Part shown: in pieces, positions 8,837-17,183 of the stretch | Layout: each line of letters begins with the position of its first letter | Position numbering within the stretch: the first letter of the stretch is position 1 | Source of the DNA: Hanstruepera neustonica | GTDB taxonomy: Bacteria > Bacteroidota > Bacteroidia > Flavobacteriales > Flavobacteriaceae | Direction: 5' to 3' | DNA length: 64,000 nucleotides | Assembly: GCF_002895005.1 (NCBI RefSeq) | Contig: NZ_POWF01000007.1 | Span: 169,706 to 233,705 of the forward strand | The notes under the pieces: generated by a model | What the model saw: the letters and a program-made list of their open reading frames with translations, nothing else | The model's database searches: none | Told to the model about the DNA's origin: nothing | Translations under genes and position numbers: made by a program

Positions 8837-9795
8837 TCAGTAATAATATAATCTATTTGTTGCTGACCAACTCTAACATTTTTAACTGTTTTAGGGCTTT
8901 TCACCACTATGGGGCGTAAAAATGGTTGACTTTCTGATAGGTCAGCAAAATTGCATTCAACTTTAAAATCATCTCTGCTGATATTGTTAAAGTTTTGTAA
9001 ACTCGTGTAGTAAGAAACATTGACAAACTTGGGAAAATACTTAATGTTTAAACTATCTGGAACATTCATGACTTGAACAGGAATTTTAAGATTGCCTTCA
9101 GTAAATTTTCCAACTTGAGCAGTCACATTGGTATGAGTATTTGAAAATTTCAATTCTTCTTTTGATTCAGGTAATTTGAGACTGATTTTAACCTGAATAT
9201 CTTTTTTTATATCTTTTAATAAAATCGTATCTGTTTGAATACTGCTTATTTCAGAAATGAGCATTTCAGGACCAATTATCCTAATGGAATCAGGCTGTAA
9301 TTTAAAGGACTCGATTAAATCATATCCCAAACTAAAATTTAGCTTGTGGTTGACAATTATGGGCACTTTTTTAGTAGCATTAATATCATATTTAAACTTT
9401 AACGTGTCAGGATTGATATTAGTCACTTCAACATTTTTATCAAATTGTGCAATGATGTCAGAATAACCTACTGAACTATTCCAAATATAACAGCTATCAT
9501 TTTTTACAATGTTTTTAGAAAAATCAATATCAATTACTGGAGTACCAACGTAATACTTTAATAAATTGAATCCTTGAGTCTTCAGACTCACATTTAGAAC
9601 ACGATCATTATCGAAAAGTACATATTCTTCTGGAACATTAAGTTTATTAATATGAAATGCAATTGTATTGGTGTATGACCTAGATAATTTAGTTAACAAA
9701 AGAATACCAAAAGAAATCGATAAGAATATAATGAAAATATTTATTTTCTTATTCTTTATTGAAGATATAATTTTCGATTTCAGACTTTTAATCAT
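8833..9795 (-). CDS. YbbR-like (CdaR-type) domain protein
   Basis: This 320-residue protein has one N-terminal membrane anchor (about residues 18-37) and an extracytoplasmic part made of YbbR-like beta domains, for example LPESKEELKFSNTHTNVTAQ and the VPVQVMNVPDSLNIKYFPKF-like repeat. In Firmicutes, YbbR/CdaR regulates the c-di-AMP cyclase CdaA. No cyclase gene is nearby here, and the protein instead sits directly before coaE, as commonly seen in Flavobacteriia. Function in this lineage is unknown. It overlaps its neighbours by 4 bases on each side. Confidence 0.75.
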   Translation of the reverse strand: MIKSLKSKIISSIKNKKINIFIIFLSISFGILLLTKLSRSYTNTIAFHINKLNVPEEYVLFDNDRVLNVSLKTQGFNLLKYYVGTPVIDIDFSKNIVKNDSCYIWNSSVGYSDIIAQFDKNVEVTNINPDTLKFKYDINATKKVPIIVNHKLNFSLGYDLIESFKLQPDSIRIIGPEMLISEISSIQTDTILLKDIKKDIQVKISLKLPESKEELKFSNTHTNVTAQVGKFTEGNLKIPVQVMNVPDSLNIKYFPKFVNVSYYTSLQNFNNISRDDFKVECNFADLSESQPFLRPIVVKSPKTVKNVRVGQQQIDYIITE

Positions 9796-10799
9796 GACTT
9801 AAAAAATAATTCTGGAAAATGCTCTTTTGGATCTTTCTTTAAAATATTGATTGCAAAAACAGATTCAATAAATCCATATCCATATCCCACAAATTGCAGC
9901 AAAACAGCTATTATAGCATAGCATGCTACCAATATATTTTTCGTTTTTAATAAGGATACTAAAAAAACGAGAATAACATAAAACCCATATAACAATATTG
10001 GCCAAAACCACTTATAAAATACTAATAAAATAATGGAAATCAATAATCCAAAAACAAATAAAAATGGGAACCAATAGGTTACCTTTTTCGTATCTGGATG
10101 CCATAGGTTGAGTATGGGCCTAACTTTACCAAATTTATTGACTTGGGTATAAAATTTGCCCCATGATATGCGTCTTTTATGATAAACAAAAGCTTCCGGG
10201 ATAAGTTTCGTTTTAAAATTCAATTTCCAAAGGCGAATGGATAAATCAGGATCCTCTCCTGGGTGAATGTTGCCAAAACCATTAGTCGCTAAAAAGGCCT
10301 CTTTAGAAATCCCCATATTAAAACTCCGAGGTTGAAATTTATCAATACAACGCCTACCTCCTCGTATTCCTCCTGTTGTTAAAAAAGAGGTCATCGCAAA
10401 ATTGATGGCTTTCTGCAAATTAGAAAATGAATCCTTTGCGGCATCAGGGCCACCATAACAATCAACAAATTCCGATTGTAGACTTTTATTTACATAAAAT
10501 AAATAGTTTTTGGGTAAAATACAATCGGAGTCCAAAATTATAAAGTAATTGCCCGAAGCATGTTTCATCCCAAAATTCCTTGAATCTCCTGGTCCAGAAT
10601 TGGGCTTAACAAGGTATACAATGTTTAAGGTGCTTTTAAAAGAATTTACAACATCAACAGAAGCTTCGGTAGAACCATCCTCAACAATAATAATCTCAAA
10701 AGAATCAGTAAACTCAAGGTTAGCAAAGCTCTCCAATAATTCTTTAATTTCATTGGGACGATTAAAGACTGGAATAATGAATGAATACTCTAACTGCAT
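9792..10799 (-). CDS. Family 2 glycosyltransferase, membrane-anchored
   Basis: The GT-A domain begins LEYSFIIPVFNRPNEI and carries EDGSTE, a DSDC sequence as the metal-binding motif and a GGPDA / GEDPDLSIRLW acceptor region. The C-terminal 110 residues hold three to four membrane helices. The ATG at 10799 gives 335 residues. The frame could open 13 codons further upstream, but that extension would begin inside the downstream arm of the preceding gene's terminator and spans a consensus -7 element, so 10799 is preferred. It probably adds a sugar to a lipid-linked or surface glycan; the substrate is unknown. First gene of the GT-ybbR-coaE unit. Confidence 0.85.
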   Translation of the reverse strand: MQLEYSFIIPVFNRPNEIKELLESFANLEFTDSFEIIIVEDGSTEASVDVVNSFKSTLNIVYLVKPNSGPGDSRNFGMKHASGNYFIILDSDCILPKNYLFYVNKSLQSEFVDCYGGPDAAKDSFSNLQKAINFAMTSFLTTGGIRGGRRCIDKFQPRSFNMGISKEAFLATNGFGNIHPGEDPDLSIRLWKLNFKTKLIPEAFVYHKRRISWGKFYTQVNKFGKVRPILNLWHPDTKKVTYWFPFLFVFGLLISIILLVFYKWFWPILLYGFYVILVFLVSLLKTKNILVACYAIIAVLLQFVGYGYGFIESVFAINILKKDPKEHFPELFFKS

Positions 10800-10803
10800 A
10801 GAA

Positions 10804-10811
10804 CAAATGTA
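10804..10811 (-). promoter_or_regulatory. -7 promoter element of the GT-ybbR-coaE operon
   Basis: On the minus strand this reads TACATTTG (consensus TAnnTTTG), followed by four bases and the ATG at 10799. A TTG 24 bases upstream could act as the -33 element; it lies within the preceding terminator hairpin. The geometry predicts a leaderless or nearly leaderless mRNA. Confidence 0.45.
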
Positions 10812-10824
10812 AATAAACCCATAA

Positions 10825-10853
10825 AAAAAGCCACTCAATATGAGCGGCTTTTT
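10825..10853 (-). terminator. Intrinsic terminator of the 10872-12623 gene
   Basis: A 13-bp hairpin with a 3-base loop is followed by a T-run on the minus strand. One stem position is a G-T wobble in the minus-strand RNA but an A-C mismatch in plus-strand RNA. The structure is therefore more stable in the leftward transcript, matching the direction of the gene it follows. Confidence 0.82.
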
Positions 10854-10871
10854 AAATATTAAAATGAATTA

Positions 10872-12623
10872 TTAGTTTCTTATAATTCTGATAGTTTCTG
10901 TTTGATTATCAACTGTTACTTTTACAAAATAAGCACCTGACTTTAATGCAGACATATCTACATTACTTTCAACAGCATTCGGCACATTGTTTATCACAGT
11001 TTGCCCTAACATGTTAAACACAGTTATATTTTGAATATTCTTCTGCGCTTTAATTGTTAAATTATTACTTACAGGATTTGGAAAATATGTGAATAATTCT
11101 TGGTTAACAGCTTGAAAATCTTCTGTTGAAAGCGTAGCATCCATAACGATGATATTGAATGTTCCTTCGGTTCTAAAATTTCCTTGCCTTGCAGCTATAC
11201 CATCACTCCATACCATTACATAATAGGTAGCGCCACTAGTTAGCCCAGTAACATTCAACATTTCACCTCCGTTGCCATTAGAACAACCTAGCGAATCATC
11301 ATCCAACTGATTACAATCTGGATAGACAGCTATATTAGCTTGATCAGAAGCACCTGTAATAGTAGTCATGATACCTACATCACCATCAGCTGGTGCTACG
11401 AACGAATACCAAACATCCGATTTGAATTGGAATGGTTGACAAGTTGTATCATCAGTTGCTCCAGTTGAACTATCAGTTGCTCCTGCTGTAGTACCAGATG
11501 CTTGTACATCTAAAGTAAGTCCTTCTGCATTGGCGCATAAATCGTTTGCAGGAGCTGGGATATTAGCAGCGCAAGTAACATTCATAACAAAAGTACCTTG
11601 TGAAGTATTCCATCCTTCTACCATAATATAATAAGTACTAGTGCCATCTGAAGCAAATGTCAAATAAGATCTTGTACTACCTGCACCACAGGCTGCAGCA
11701 TTATCATCATTAAATGCTATTTGATTTGTAGCTGGACAATCAGTAAATACTCTAACAGCTGTATCATAGCCTGATCCACACAAATCTAAAGTAACATCTT
11801 CTGCTACACCAGAACCTGTATAAGAGAACCATACATCATTAGCTCCATTTCCCCCACTATCAGTAGCTAAAACTGTAGATCCAGCGTAATTTCCGTCACA
11901 AGCAATAGCTATTGCCGAACCACACTCATCATTTGATGGTGGACAAGAATCTGTTAATACACCTGAACTAATATCACAATCTGCATTATCTCCTACTATA
12001 GAGACAGAAACTGCGCTGCCCGTAGGGAATGGTCCAACAGAGTAGGTATTAACGCCCATATCAACAGCAACAACATCTGCATTAAAATTATTAGTTATTG
12101 ATAAAGCACCATTACTTCCTAAATCTGTTACATCAACATCAATGGTAAACTGACTATTAGCACAGTCATCAACAACAGCAACTGTTCCAGCTGGAGGGAT
12201 ACAACCTATAAAAGAAATCTCCCAATCAAATGGACCAAAACTCCATCTATCTGTCCATTGAATATAATAGGTAGTGCCATTAGCAACTGGATACTCCAAA
12301 TACGAAGCCCAAGCATTTCCATCTCCCAAATCACAAGCATCATCATTTTCAACTAATGCAGCACCAGCACAATCATCATAAACAATTACGTGTGTGTCAT
12401 CACCTCCATCACAAGAACTTAAAATCATGGTTCCATCACCTGGAGCTGTAAAAGAAAACCAAGCAAAATCATTTTCATCAGCACCAGCATTTGTATCAGT
12501 AATAGTTGTTCCAGTAATTGTACCTGTGCTTACTGAAACAGCACTAGCACAGTCTACCCCACCATTTTGGGAAAACCCAAAACTAATGGATAAAAAAGTA
12601 AATAATAAAGTAATTTTTTTCAT
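10872..12623 (-). CDS. Secreted pre-peptidase-like beta-domain protein with type IX sorting domain
   Basis: This 583-residue protein has a signal peptide (residues 1-18, ending FGFSQ). Three related extracellular modules follow: about 25-140 (FAWFSFTAPGDGTMILSSC), 235-355 (DVWFSYTGSG...YYIMVEGW) and 360-495 (DVWYSFVAPADG...YYVMVWSDG). They resemble bacterial pre-peptidase C-terminal domains and are Cys-, Asp- and Gly-rich. The last 75 residues (YFPNPVSNNLTI ... GAYFVKV) are a type A T9SS C-terminal sorting domain, so the protein should be secreted through the type IX system and attached to or released from the surface. No catalytic domain is seen, so an adhesive or binding role is inferred. 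Repeated CG-containing boxes lie upstream. Confidence 0.85.
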   Translation of the reverse strand: MKKITLLFTFLSISFGFSQNGGVDCASAVSVSTGTITGTTITDTNAGADENDFAWFSFTAPGDGTMILSSCDGGDDTHVIVYDDCAGAALVENDDACDLGDGNAWASYLEYPVANGTTYYIQWTDRWSFGPFDWEISFIGCIPPAGTVAVVDDCANSQFTIDVDVTDLGSNGALSITNNFNADVVAVDMGVNTYSVGPFPTGSAVSVSIVGDNADCDISSGVLTDSCPPSNDECGSAIAIACDGNYAGSTVLATDSGGNGANDVWFSYTGSGVAEDVTLDLCGSGYDTAVRVFTDCPATNQIAFNDDNAAACGAGSTRSYLTFASDGTSTYYIMVEGWNTSQGTFVMNVTCAANIPAPANDLCANAEGLTLDVQASGTTAGATDSSTGATDDTTCQPFQFKSDVWYSFVAPADGDVGIMTTITGASDQANIAVYPDCNQLDDDSLGCSNGNGGEMLNVTGLTSGATYYVMVWSDGIAARQGNFRTEGTFNIIVMDATLSTEDFQAVNQELFTYFPNPVSNNLTIKAQKNIQNITVFNMLGQTVINNVPNAVESNVDMSALKSGAYFVKVTVDNQTETIRIIRN

Positions 12624-12652
12624 ATTGAAATAATTTAAGTTAAGTTAATGCT

Positions 12653-12748
12653 TAAATGTATTGAATAATTTAAACTCAAAAAATTTGGTTTACATTTAAT
12701 CGGTAAAAAAAGGTTTTTTTTCGACAAAATACATTTTATATCGACAAA
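12653..12748 (-). promoter_or_regulatory. Promoter and three phased LytTR-like boxes upstream of the 10872-12623 gene
   Basis: On the minus strand, three boxes carry a central CG at 12742-12743, 12722-12723 and 12701-12702, spaced 20 and 21 bp: GTCGATATA, GTCGAAAAA and ACCGATTAA. A near-consensus -7 element (TACATTTA) lies at 12653-12660, 29 bases before the ATG, and a TTG lies 16 bases above it. Two-turn direct repeats upstream of a promoter are the usual arrangement for LytTR-type activators. A closely similar box pair precedes the 25845-26600 gene. No LytTR gene is in the window. Confidence 0.42.
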
Positions 12749-12753
12749 GTGTT

Positions 12754-14478
12754 CTATTCTTTAATTATGCGTTTAACAACTGTATTATCTTCAAGAACCA
12801 ATTTTAGTACATAAACTCCGTCTGAAAAATTAGAAATATCCACACTCAATTGTTTGGAATTCCAATTAATTTCCTTTAGTAAGCTTCCGGAAAGATTATA
12901 AAACTTAATTTCTTTTAATATATCAGTACATTTAATGTGTAAAAATTCAGAAACTGGATTTGTAATAAATAACTGTGGTTTTGAATAAAACTCACTAACG
13001 CTTAATGGGTTAGATCCTTCTAAAATTGTGATGTGTTGATTGGCCGAAACACTTTCAAAGTAATCAACCATCCCACTCAACCAAGTAACCTTAATGTAAT
13101 CTACTTGAGTGTTTGTTCCTAATCCAAAAAATTCAGTATTAGAATTCTGTGATAAATATCCCTCTCCACTTAAGGTATATCTGTAATATTGCTGTCCATT
13201 AATTGAAATTTCAATTCTGGAACCTACCCCATCACGATTACTAACAACTCCCTCTAAATTAATTTTTAACCAATTGTTATCATTCTCTGTTTCGTTTTTC
13301 CATAAAAAAGGTTGCTGATTATTTGAATTGCTAACCACAATATCAGGATAACCGTCATTATCAATATCACCTATGGCATTAGAGAAACTATTTCCAGTAT
13401 CATTCTCAAAACCAATTCCAGATGGAATTGTAAAAGTTTGGTCACCATTATTTAAATAAAATGCCGAAGATAAATAGCTTCCAACAGTACCATCAAGTTC
13501 TCCACTGACATAAAGATCCAAGTCCCTATCATTATCTGCATCCAAAAAAACGGCTCCCCAACCAATACTATAAAAAGCAGTTCCAGTTAAAACAGCAACA
13601 TCATCAAAAGTTCCATCACCATTATTTTTTAGTAAGACATTTCCCGATTGCGTGTTCGTAACATATATATCAAACCAACCATCATTATTATAATCACCTA
13701 TAGTAGCAGTCATAGCATCAATTGATATATTGGTATTAGAAACTATTGAAACATCACTAAACGTGTTATCCCCATTGTTCTTATATAATTTGTTCGGAAT
13801 ATAATCTTTATCATTAACTTCATAAATATCCTGCCAACCATCGTTATTATAGTCAAAAAAAGCGGAACAAAAAGTAAAGTTGCTTGTATTAGAAATACCT
13901 GCCGACGTGCTAACATCTTGAAATGTAGTATCTCCATTATTCTTGTACAATCTATTAGGAGCAAAAACACCCTCTCCTCTATTGCAAATAAAAACATCTA
14001 AAAACCCATCGTTATTATAATCTCCCCAAGAAGCACTATAAGATTCTAAATTTCCAATAGGTAATCCAGAACTTAAGGTGATATCAACAAAATTACCATT
14101 GTTTTCATTCACAAATAACTTGTTACCATTGGATGTATTACTTACAATGTATAAATCTTTATCACCATCATTTTCTATATCCACCCAAAACAAACTTTTA
14201 GTTTGGTATCGAAAATCGGGTAGATTCCAATTACTTTCAACAAAAATACCATTATCATTCTCAAAAAATTTAATAGCTATGTCATGCCCTGAAGAAAAAG
14301 ATAAATCATCCCAACCGTCATTGTTAAAATCAACGAATGAAACACCATTACCTGCAAAAGTAACTCCTAAATCCAAATTATCTAGACCCAAATTGTTAGC
14401 TTCATTTGAAAACAAAATTTGAGAACTAACTTGCCAATTAACGAGCACTACTATTATGAATATGCATATTCTTAACAT
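12754..14478 (-). CDS. FG-GAP/VCBS repeat, ASPIC-UnbV (CRTAC-like) protein with type IX sorting domain
   Basis: This 574-residue secreted protein has a signal peptide (residues 1-19, ending VSSQ). About seven FG-GAP/VCBS-type beta-propeller blades follow, each with a D.NNDG.DD or DYNNDG.FDIY calcium-binding loop. An ASPIC/UnbV domain follows (about 405-470; RDGVGSRIEI ... EFFGLGTNTQVDYIKVTW), then a T9SS sorting domain (last 75 residues). Related to CRTAC1/integrin-alpha-like propellers; no enzymatic activity is expected, and a role in surface binding is inferred. Adjacent and closely similar to the next gene, 5 bases away, so the pair is a tandem duplication. Confidence 0.87.
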   Translation of the reverse strand: MLRICIFIIVVLVNWQVSSQILFSNEANNLGLDNLDLGVTFAGNGVSFVDFNNDGWDDLSFSSGHDIAIKFFENDNGIFVESNWNLPDFRYQTKSLFWVDIENDGDKDLYIVSNTSNGNKLFVNENNGNFVDITLSSGLPIGNLESYSASWGDYNNDGFLDVFICNRGEGVFAPNRLYKNNGDTTFQDVSTSAGISNTSNFTFCSAFFDYNNDGWQDIYEVNDKDYIPNKLYKNNGDNTFSDVSIVSNTNISIDAMTATIGDYNNDGWFDIYVTNTQSGNVLLKNNGDGTFDDVAVLTGTAFYSIGWGAVFLDADNDRDLDLYVSGELDGTVGSYLSSAFYLNNGDQTFTIPSGIGFENDTGNSFSNAIGDIDNDGYPDIVVSNSNNQQPFLWKNETENDNNWLKINLEGVVSNRDGVGSRIEISINGQQYYRYTLSGEGYLSQNSNTEFFGLGTNTQVDYIKVTWLSGMVDYFESVSANQHITILEGSNPLSVSEFYSKPQLFITNPVSEFLHIKCTDILKEIKFYNLSGSLLKEINWNSKQLSVDISNFSDGVYVLKLVLEDNTVVKRIIKE

Positions 14479-14483
14479 GATAT

Positions 14484-16211
14484 TTAATTCTTGATGATTT
14501 TTTTTGAAATTAATGTATTACCATATTGAATTTTTAAAATATAAACTCCTGAAGATAAATTGCCCATGTTCACTTCTCCTTCTGATTTATTTGGTTCACT
14601 TGCATAAACACGGCTACCAATTTGATTAAAAATTTCAATTACTGAAACAGGTAATTTAGAATGAAATTTTATCACTTCATTAGCTGGATTAGGATAAACA
14701 TTAAAATCATTTTGAAAGACCTCTTCTGTTACAGACAAAGGATAAGATCCTTCGACTATATTTAATATTTGATTGGCAGTGACATTTTCTAAATAATCTA
14801 TCGTACCACTAAGCCAGGTAACTTTTACATAATCTACTTCACTATTAGTTCCCAAACCAAATAATTCTGAATTTGTATTTTGAGATATATAACCTTCTCC
14901 ACATAAAGTGTAGCGGTATTGTTTTTCTCCATTTATTGATATTTCAATTCTGGATCCTATACCATCTTTATTACTAACAACTCCTTCTAAATTAATTTTT
15001 AACCAGTTGTTATTTTGTGCACTCTGATTTTTCCATAGAAAAACTGATTCATTGTTGGAATTACTAACAATAATCTCTGGATAACCATCATTATCTACAT
15101 CACCGATAGCGTTTGAATGACTAATTCTTGTATCATTATTGAATCCGGCATTTGGCGTAGAGAATGTCTCATCGCCATTATTAGTATAAAATTGGGCAGA
15201 AAGTAATGCAGGAATAGATCCGTCCATGGAACTACTCACATACATATCTTGATCCATATCATTATCAGCATCCAAAAAAACAGCTCCCCATGCAAAACTA
15301 TGAAAGTCAGTACCAGTAATTTCAGTTACATTAGTGAAGGTATTATCACCATTATTTTTAAAAAATGCATTGCCTCCAATTGGTGTATTGGTAACATAAA
15401 TATCAAACCAACCATCATTATTATAATCTCCAATGGTAGTTGTCATGGCATCAATAGCAATGTTTACACCTGCACTGGGTGCAACATTAGTAAAGGTGTT
15501 GTTACCATTATTGTGGTATAAAAAGTTTTCATTAAAATCCTTATCGTTTGCCACATAAATATCTTGCCAACCATCATTATTATAATCAAAAAATGCCGAA
15601 CAAAATGATAAGTGACTCGTTAAGTGAATACCTGCAGAAACACTGATGTCGCTGAATGTTCCGTCTTGATTATTCAAGAACAATAAATTTGGTTGAACCA
15701 AATTTTCATCACGATTACTGATAAAAACATCCAAAAAACCATCGTTATTTATGTCTCCAAATGATGCTCCCCATGACTCTATATTAGCAGTAGGTAAACC
15801 AGAAGCTGCAGTAACATCTGTAAAAACCAAAGAACCATTATTATTGTATAAATGATTGCCATTAAGATTACTAATAATGAAAAGGTCTTTATCACCATCA
15901 TTATCATAATCAGCCCAAATTATTTGTCTACCTTGAACATTATCATTTGGAAGTGAAAAATTTTGTCTTGTAAAGGTTCCATCTTGATTGTTTAGAAAAA
16001 ATTCCGACTGGTTTCCAAAACTGGTTGCTATGGAAATATCATCCCAGCCATCATTATTGAAATCACAAAATGAAATACCACTTCCATACTCCAAATCACC
16101 GGCCGTCATATTTACGCCTAAAGCTGTTGCCTGATTGACAAAATCTATTTGTGCATAAATACCAAAAGTCCAAAAAATTATAAGAAATAAAGCAACGTTT
16201 GATATTTTCAT
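14484..16211 (-). CDS. FG-GAP/VCBS repeat, ASPIC-UnbV protein with type IX sorting domain (tandem paralogue)
   Basis: This paralogue of the downstream gene has the same domain order: signal peptide, propeller blades with DYNNDGWFDIYVTNT-type calcium loops, ASPIC/UnbV domain (GIGSRIEISINGEKQYRY ... LFGLGTNSEVDYVKV) and a T9SS sorting domain (NDFNVYPNPANEVIKF). The start at ATG 16211 gives 575 residues and puts the signal peptide at the N-terminus; an ATG at 16238 would add nine polar residues ahead of it. Many blade sequences match the neighbour almost word for word, while signal and sorting domains have diverged. Co-transcription with the paralogue is very likely. Confidence 0.87.
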   Translation of the reverse strand: MKISNVALFLIIFWTFGIYAQIDFVNQATALGVNMTAGDLEYGSGISFCDFNNDGWDDISIATSFGNQSEFFLNNQDGTFTRQNFSLPNDNVQGRQIIWADYDNDGDKDLFIISNLNGNHLYNNNGSLVFTDVTAASGLPTANIESWGASFGDINNDGFLDVFISNRDENLVQPNLLFLNNQDGTFSDISVSAGIHLTSHLSFCSAFFDYNNDGWQDIYVANDKDFNENFLYHNNGNNTFTNVAPSAGVNIAIDAMTTTIGDYNNDGWFDIYVTNTPIGGNAFFKNNGDNTFTNVTEITGTDFHSFAWGAVFLDADNDMDQDMYVSSSMDGSIPALLSAQFYTNNGDETFSTPNAGFNNDTRISHSNAIGDVDNDGYPEIIVSNSNNESVFLWKNQSAQNNNWLKINLEGVVSNKDGIGSRIEISINGEKQYRYTLCGEGYISQNTNSELFGLGTNSEVDYVKVTWLSGTIDYLENVTANQILNIVEGSYPLSVTEEVFQNDFNVYPNPANEVIKFHSKLPVSVIEIFNQIGSRVYASEPNKSEGEVNMGNLSSGVYILKIQYGNTLISKKIIKN

Positions 16212-16273
16212 TTGAATAGCATCTTTAGTATTGTTCAAAAATTAAATTTACTATTAAAAAAAACTTTTTACAA

Positions 16274-16303
16274 AATAAAAAGAGAAGCTATTTGCTTCTC
16301 TTT
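16274..16303 (-). terminator. Intrinsic terminator after fabI
   Basis: A 10-bp perfect stem (AAAGAGAAGC / GCTTCTCTTT) with a 5-base loop. On the minus strand it is followed by TTTTATTTTG, suited to end the leftward bamD-to-fabI transcript before the T9SS cargo genes. Confidence 0.8.
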
Positions 16304-16327
16304 CAAAATTTTATTTTACTCACTAGA

Positions 16328-17140
16328 CTATTTTGTAAATGTTTCCATAACAGCATCACTGACTCCCATATTACTGAAGCCACCATCATGGAACAGATTC
16401 TGAAGCGTTACCTTGCGCGTCAAATCGCTAAACAATGTTACTGTGTAATTTGCACAATCCAAAGCCGTGGCATTACCAAGAGGCGACATTTTTTCAGCAT
16501 AGGAAATAAAACCATCAAATCCTTTTACACCGCTACCTGCAGTAGTTGGTGTTGGGGATTGTGAAATGGTATTAACCCTTACTTTTTTATCACGTCCAAA
16601 GAAATAACCAAAACTACGCGCTATACTTTCCAATAAAGCTTTGTTGTCTGCCATATCATTATAATCTGGAAACACCCTTTGTGCTGCCATATAAGTTAAA
16701 GCCACAATACTACCCCAATCATTCATGGCATCTTTTTTATAAAGAGTCTGCATAACCTTGTGAAATGAAGTGGCTGAAACATCGGTTCCTTTTTGAGTCC
16801 AATCATAGTTTTGATCAGTGTAATGATTTCCCTTTCTGACATTTATGGACATACCTATGGAATGCAGTACAAAGTCAATTTTACCACCTAATATTTCCAT
16901 AGCTTGATCGACAAGATTCTCTAAATCTTCAATTGACGTAGCATCTGCTGGGATGACTTTAGAACCTGTTTTTTCAGCTAAAGCATTAATTTGTCCCATT
17001 CTCATGGCTACAGGTGCATTGGTCAATACGAATTTACCTCCTTCTTCATGAACACGTTCAGCTGTTTTCCAAGCAATTGAATTTTCATCTAATGCTCCAA
17101 AAATAATTCCTTTCTTCCCTTTTAATAAATTATGTGACAT
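16328..17140 (-). CDS. fabI: Enoyl-[acyl-carrier-protein] reductase (NADH)
   Basis: FabI reduces enoyl-ACP in the last step of each fatty acid elongation round. The 270-residue cytosolic SDR-fold protein has the divergent FabI nucleotide-binding start (GIIFGALDENSIAW in place of GxxxGxG). The segment VLHSIGMS and the catalytic YNDMADNK (Tyr-x6-Lys) follow, as do VRVNTISQSPTPT and the C-terminal LFHDGGFSNMG typical of this family. Length is normal. It is the last gene of a run that includes recN 43 bases upstream, and is followed by a terminator. It is the target class of triclosan-like inhibitors. Confidence 0.94.
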   Translation of the reverse strand: MSHNLLKGKKGIIFGALDENSIAWKTAERVHEEGGKFVLTNAPVAMRMGQINALAEKTGSKVIPADATSIEDLENLVDQAMEILGGKIDFVLHSIGMSINVRKGNHYTDQNYDWTQKGTDVSATSFHKVMQTLYKKDAMNDWGSIVALTYMAAQRVFPDYNDMADNKALLESIARSFGYFFGRDKKVRVNTISQSPTPTTAGSGVKGFDGFISYAEKMSPLGNATALDCANYTVTLFSDLTRKVTLQNLFHDGGFSNMGVSDAVMETFTK

Positions 17141-17183
17141 ATTGTTGAATTGTTGATTCGTTATTTTCTTTTCAAAGATAGTA

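Noticed and set aside
12624..12652. Additional GTTAA operator at GTTAAGTTAA next to the 12623 start
   Set aside because: The two copies are only 5 bp apart, unlike the helical spacing at the HtrA promoter; likely chance.
16292..16564. Plus-strand open frame of 90 codons opposite the end of fabI
   Set aside because: Runs through the fabI C-terminus and terminator; Cys/Trp-rich translation without motifs.
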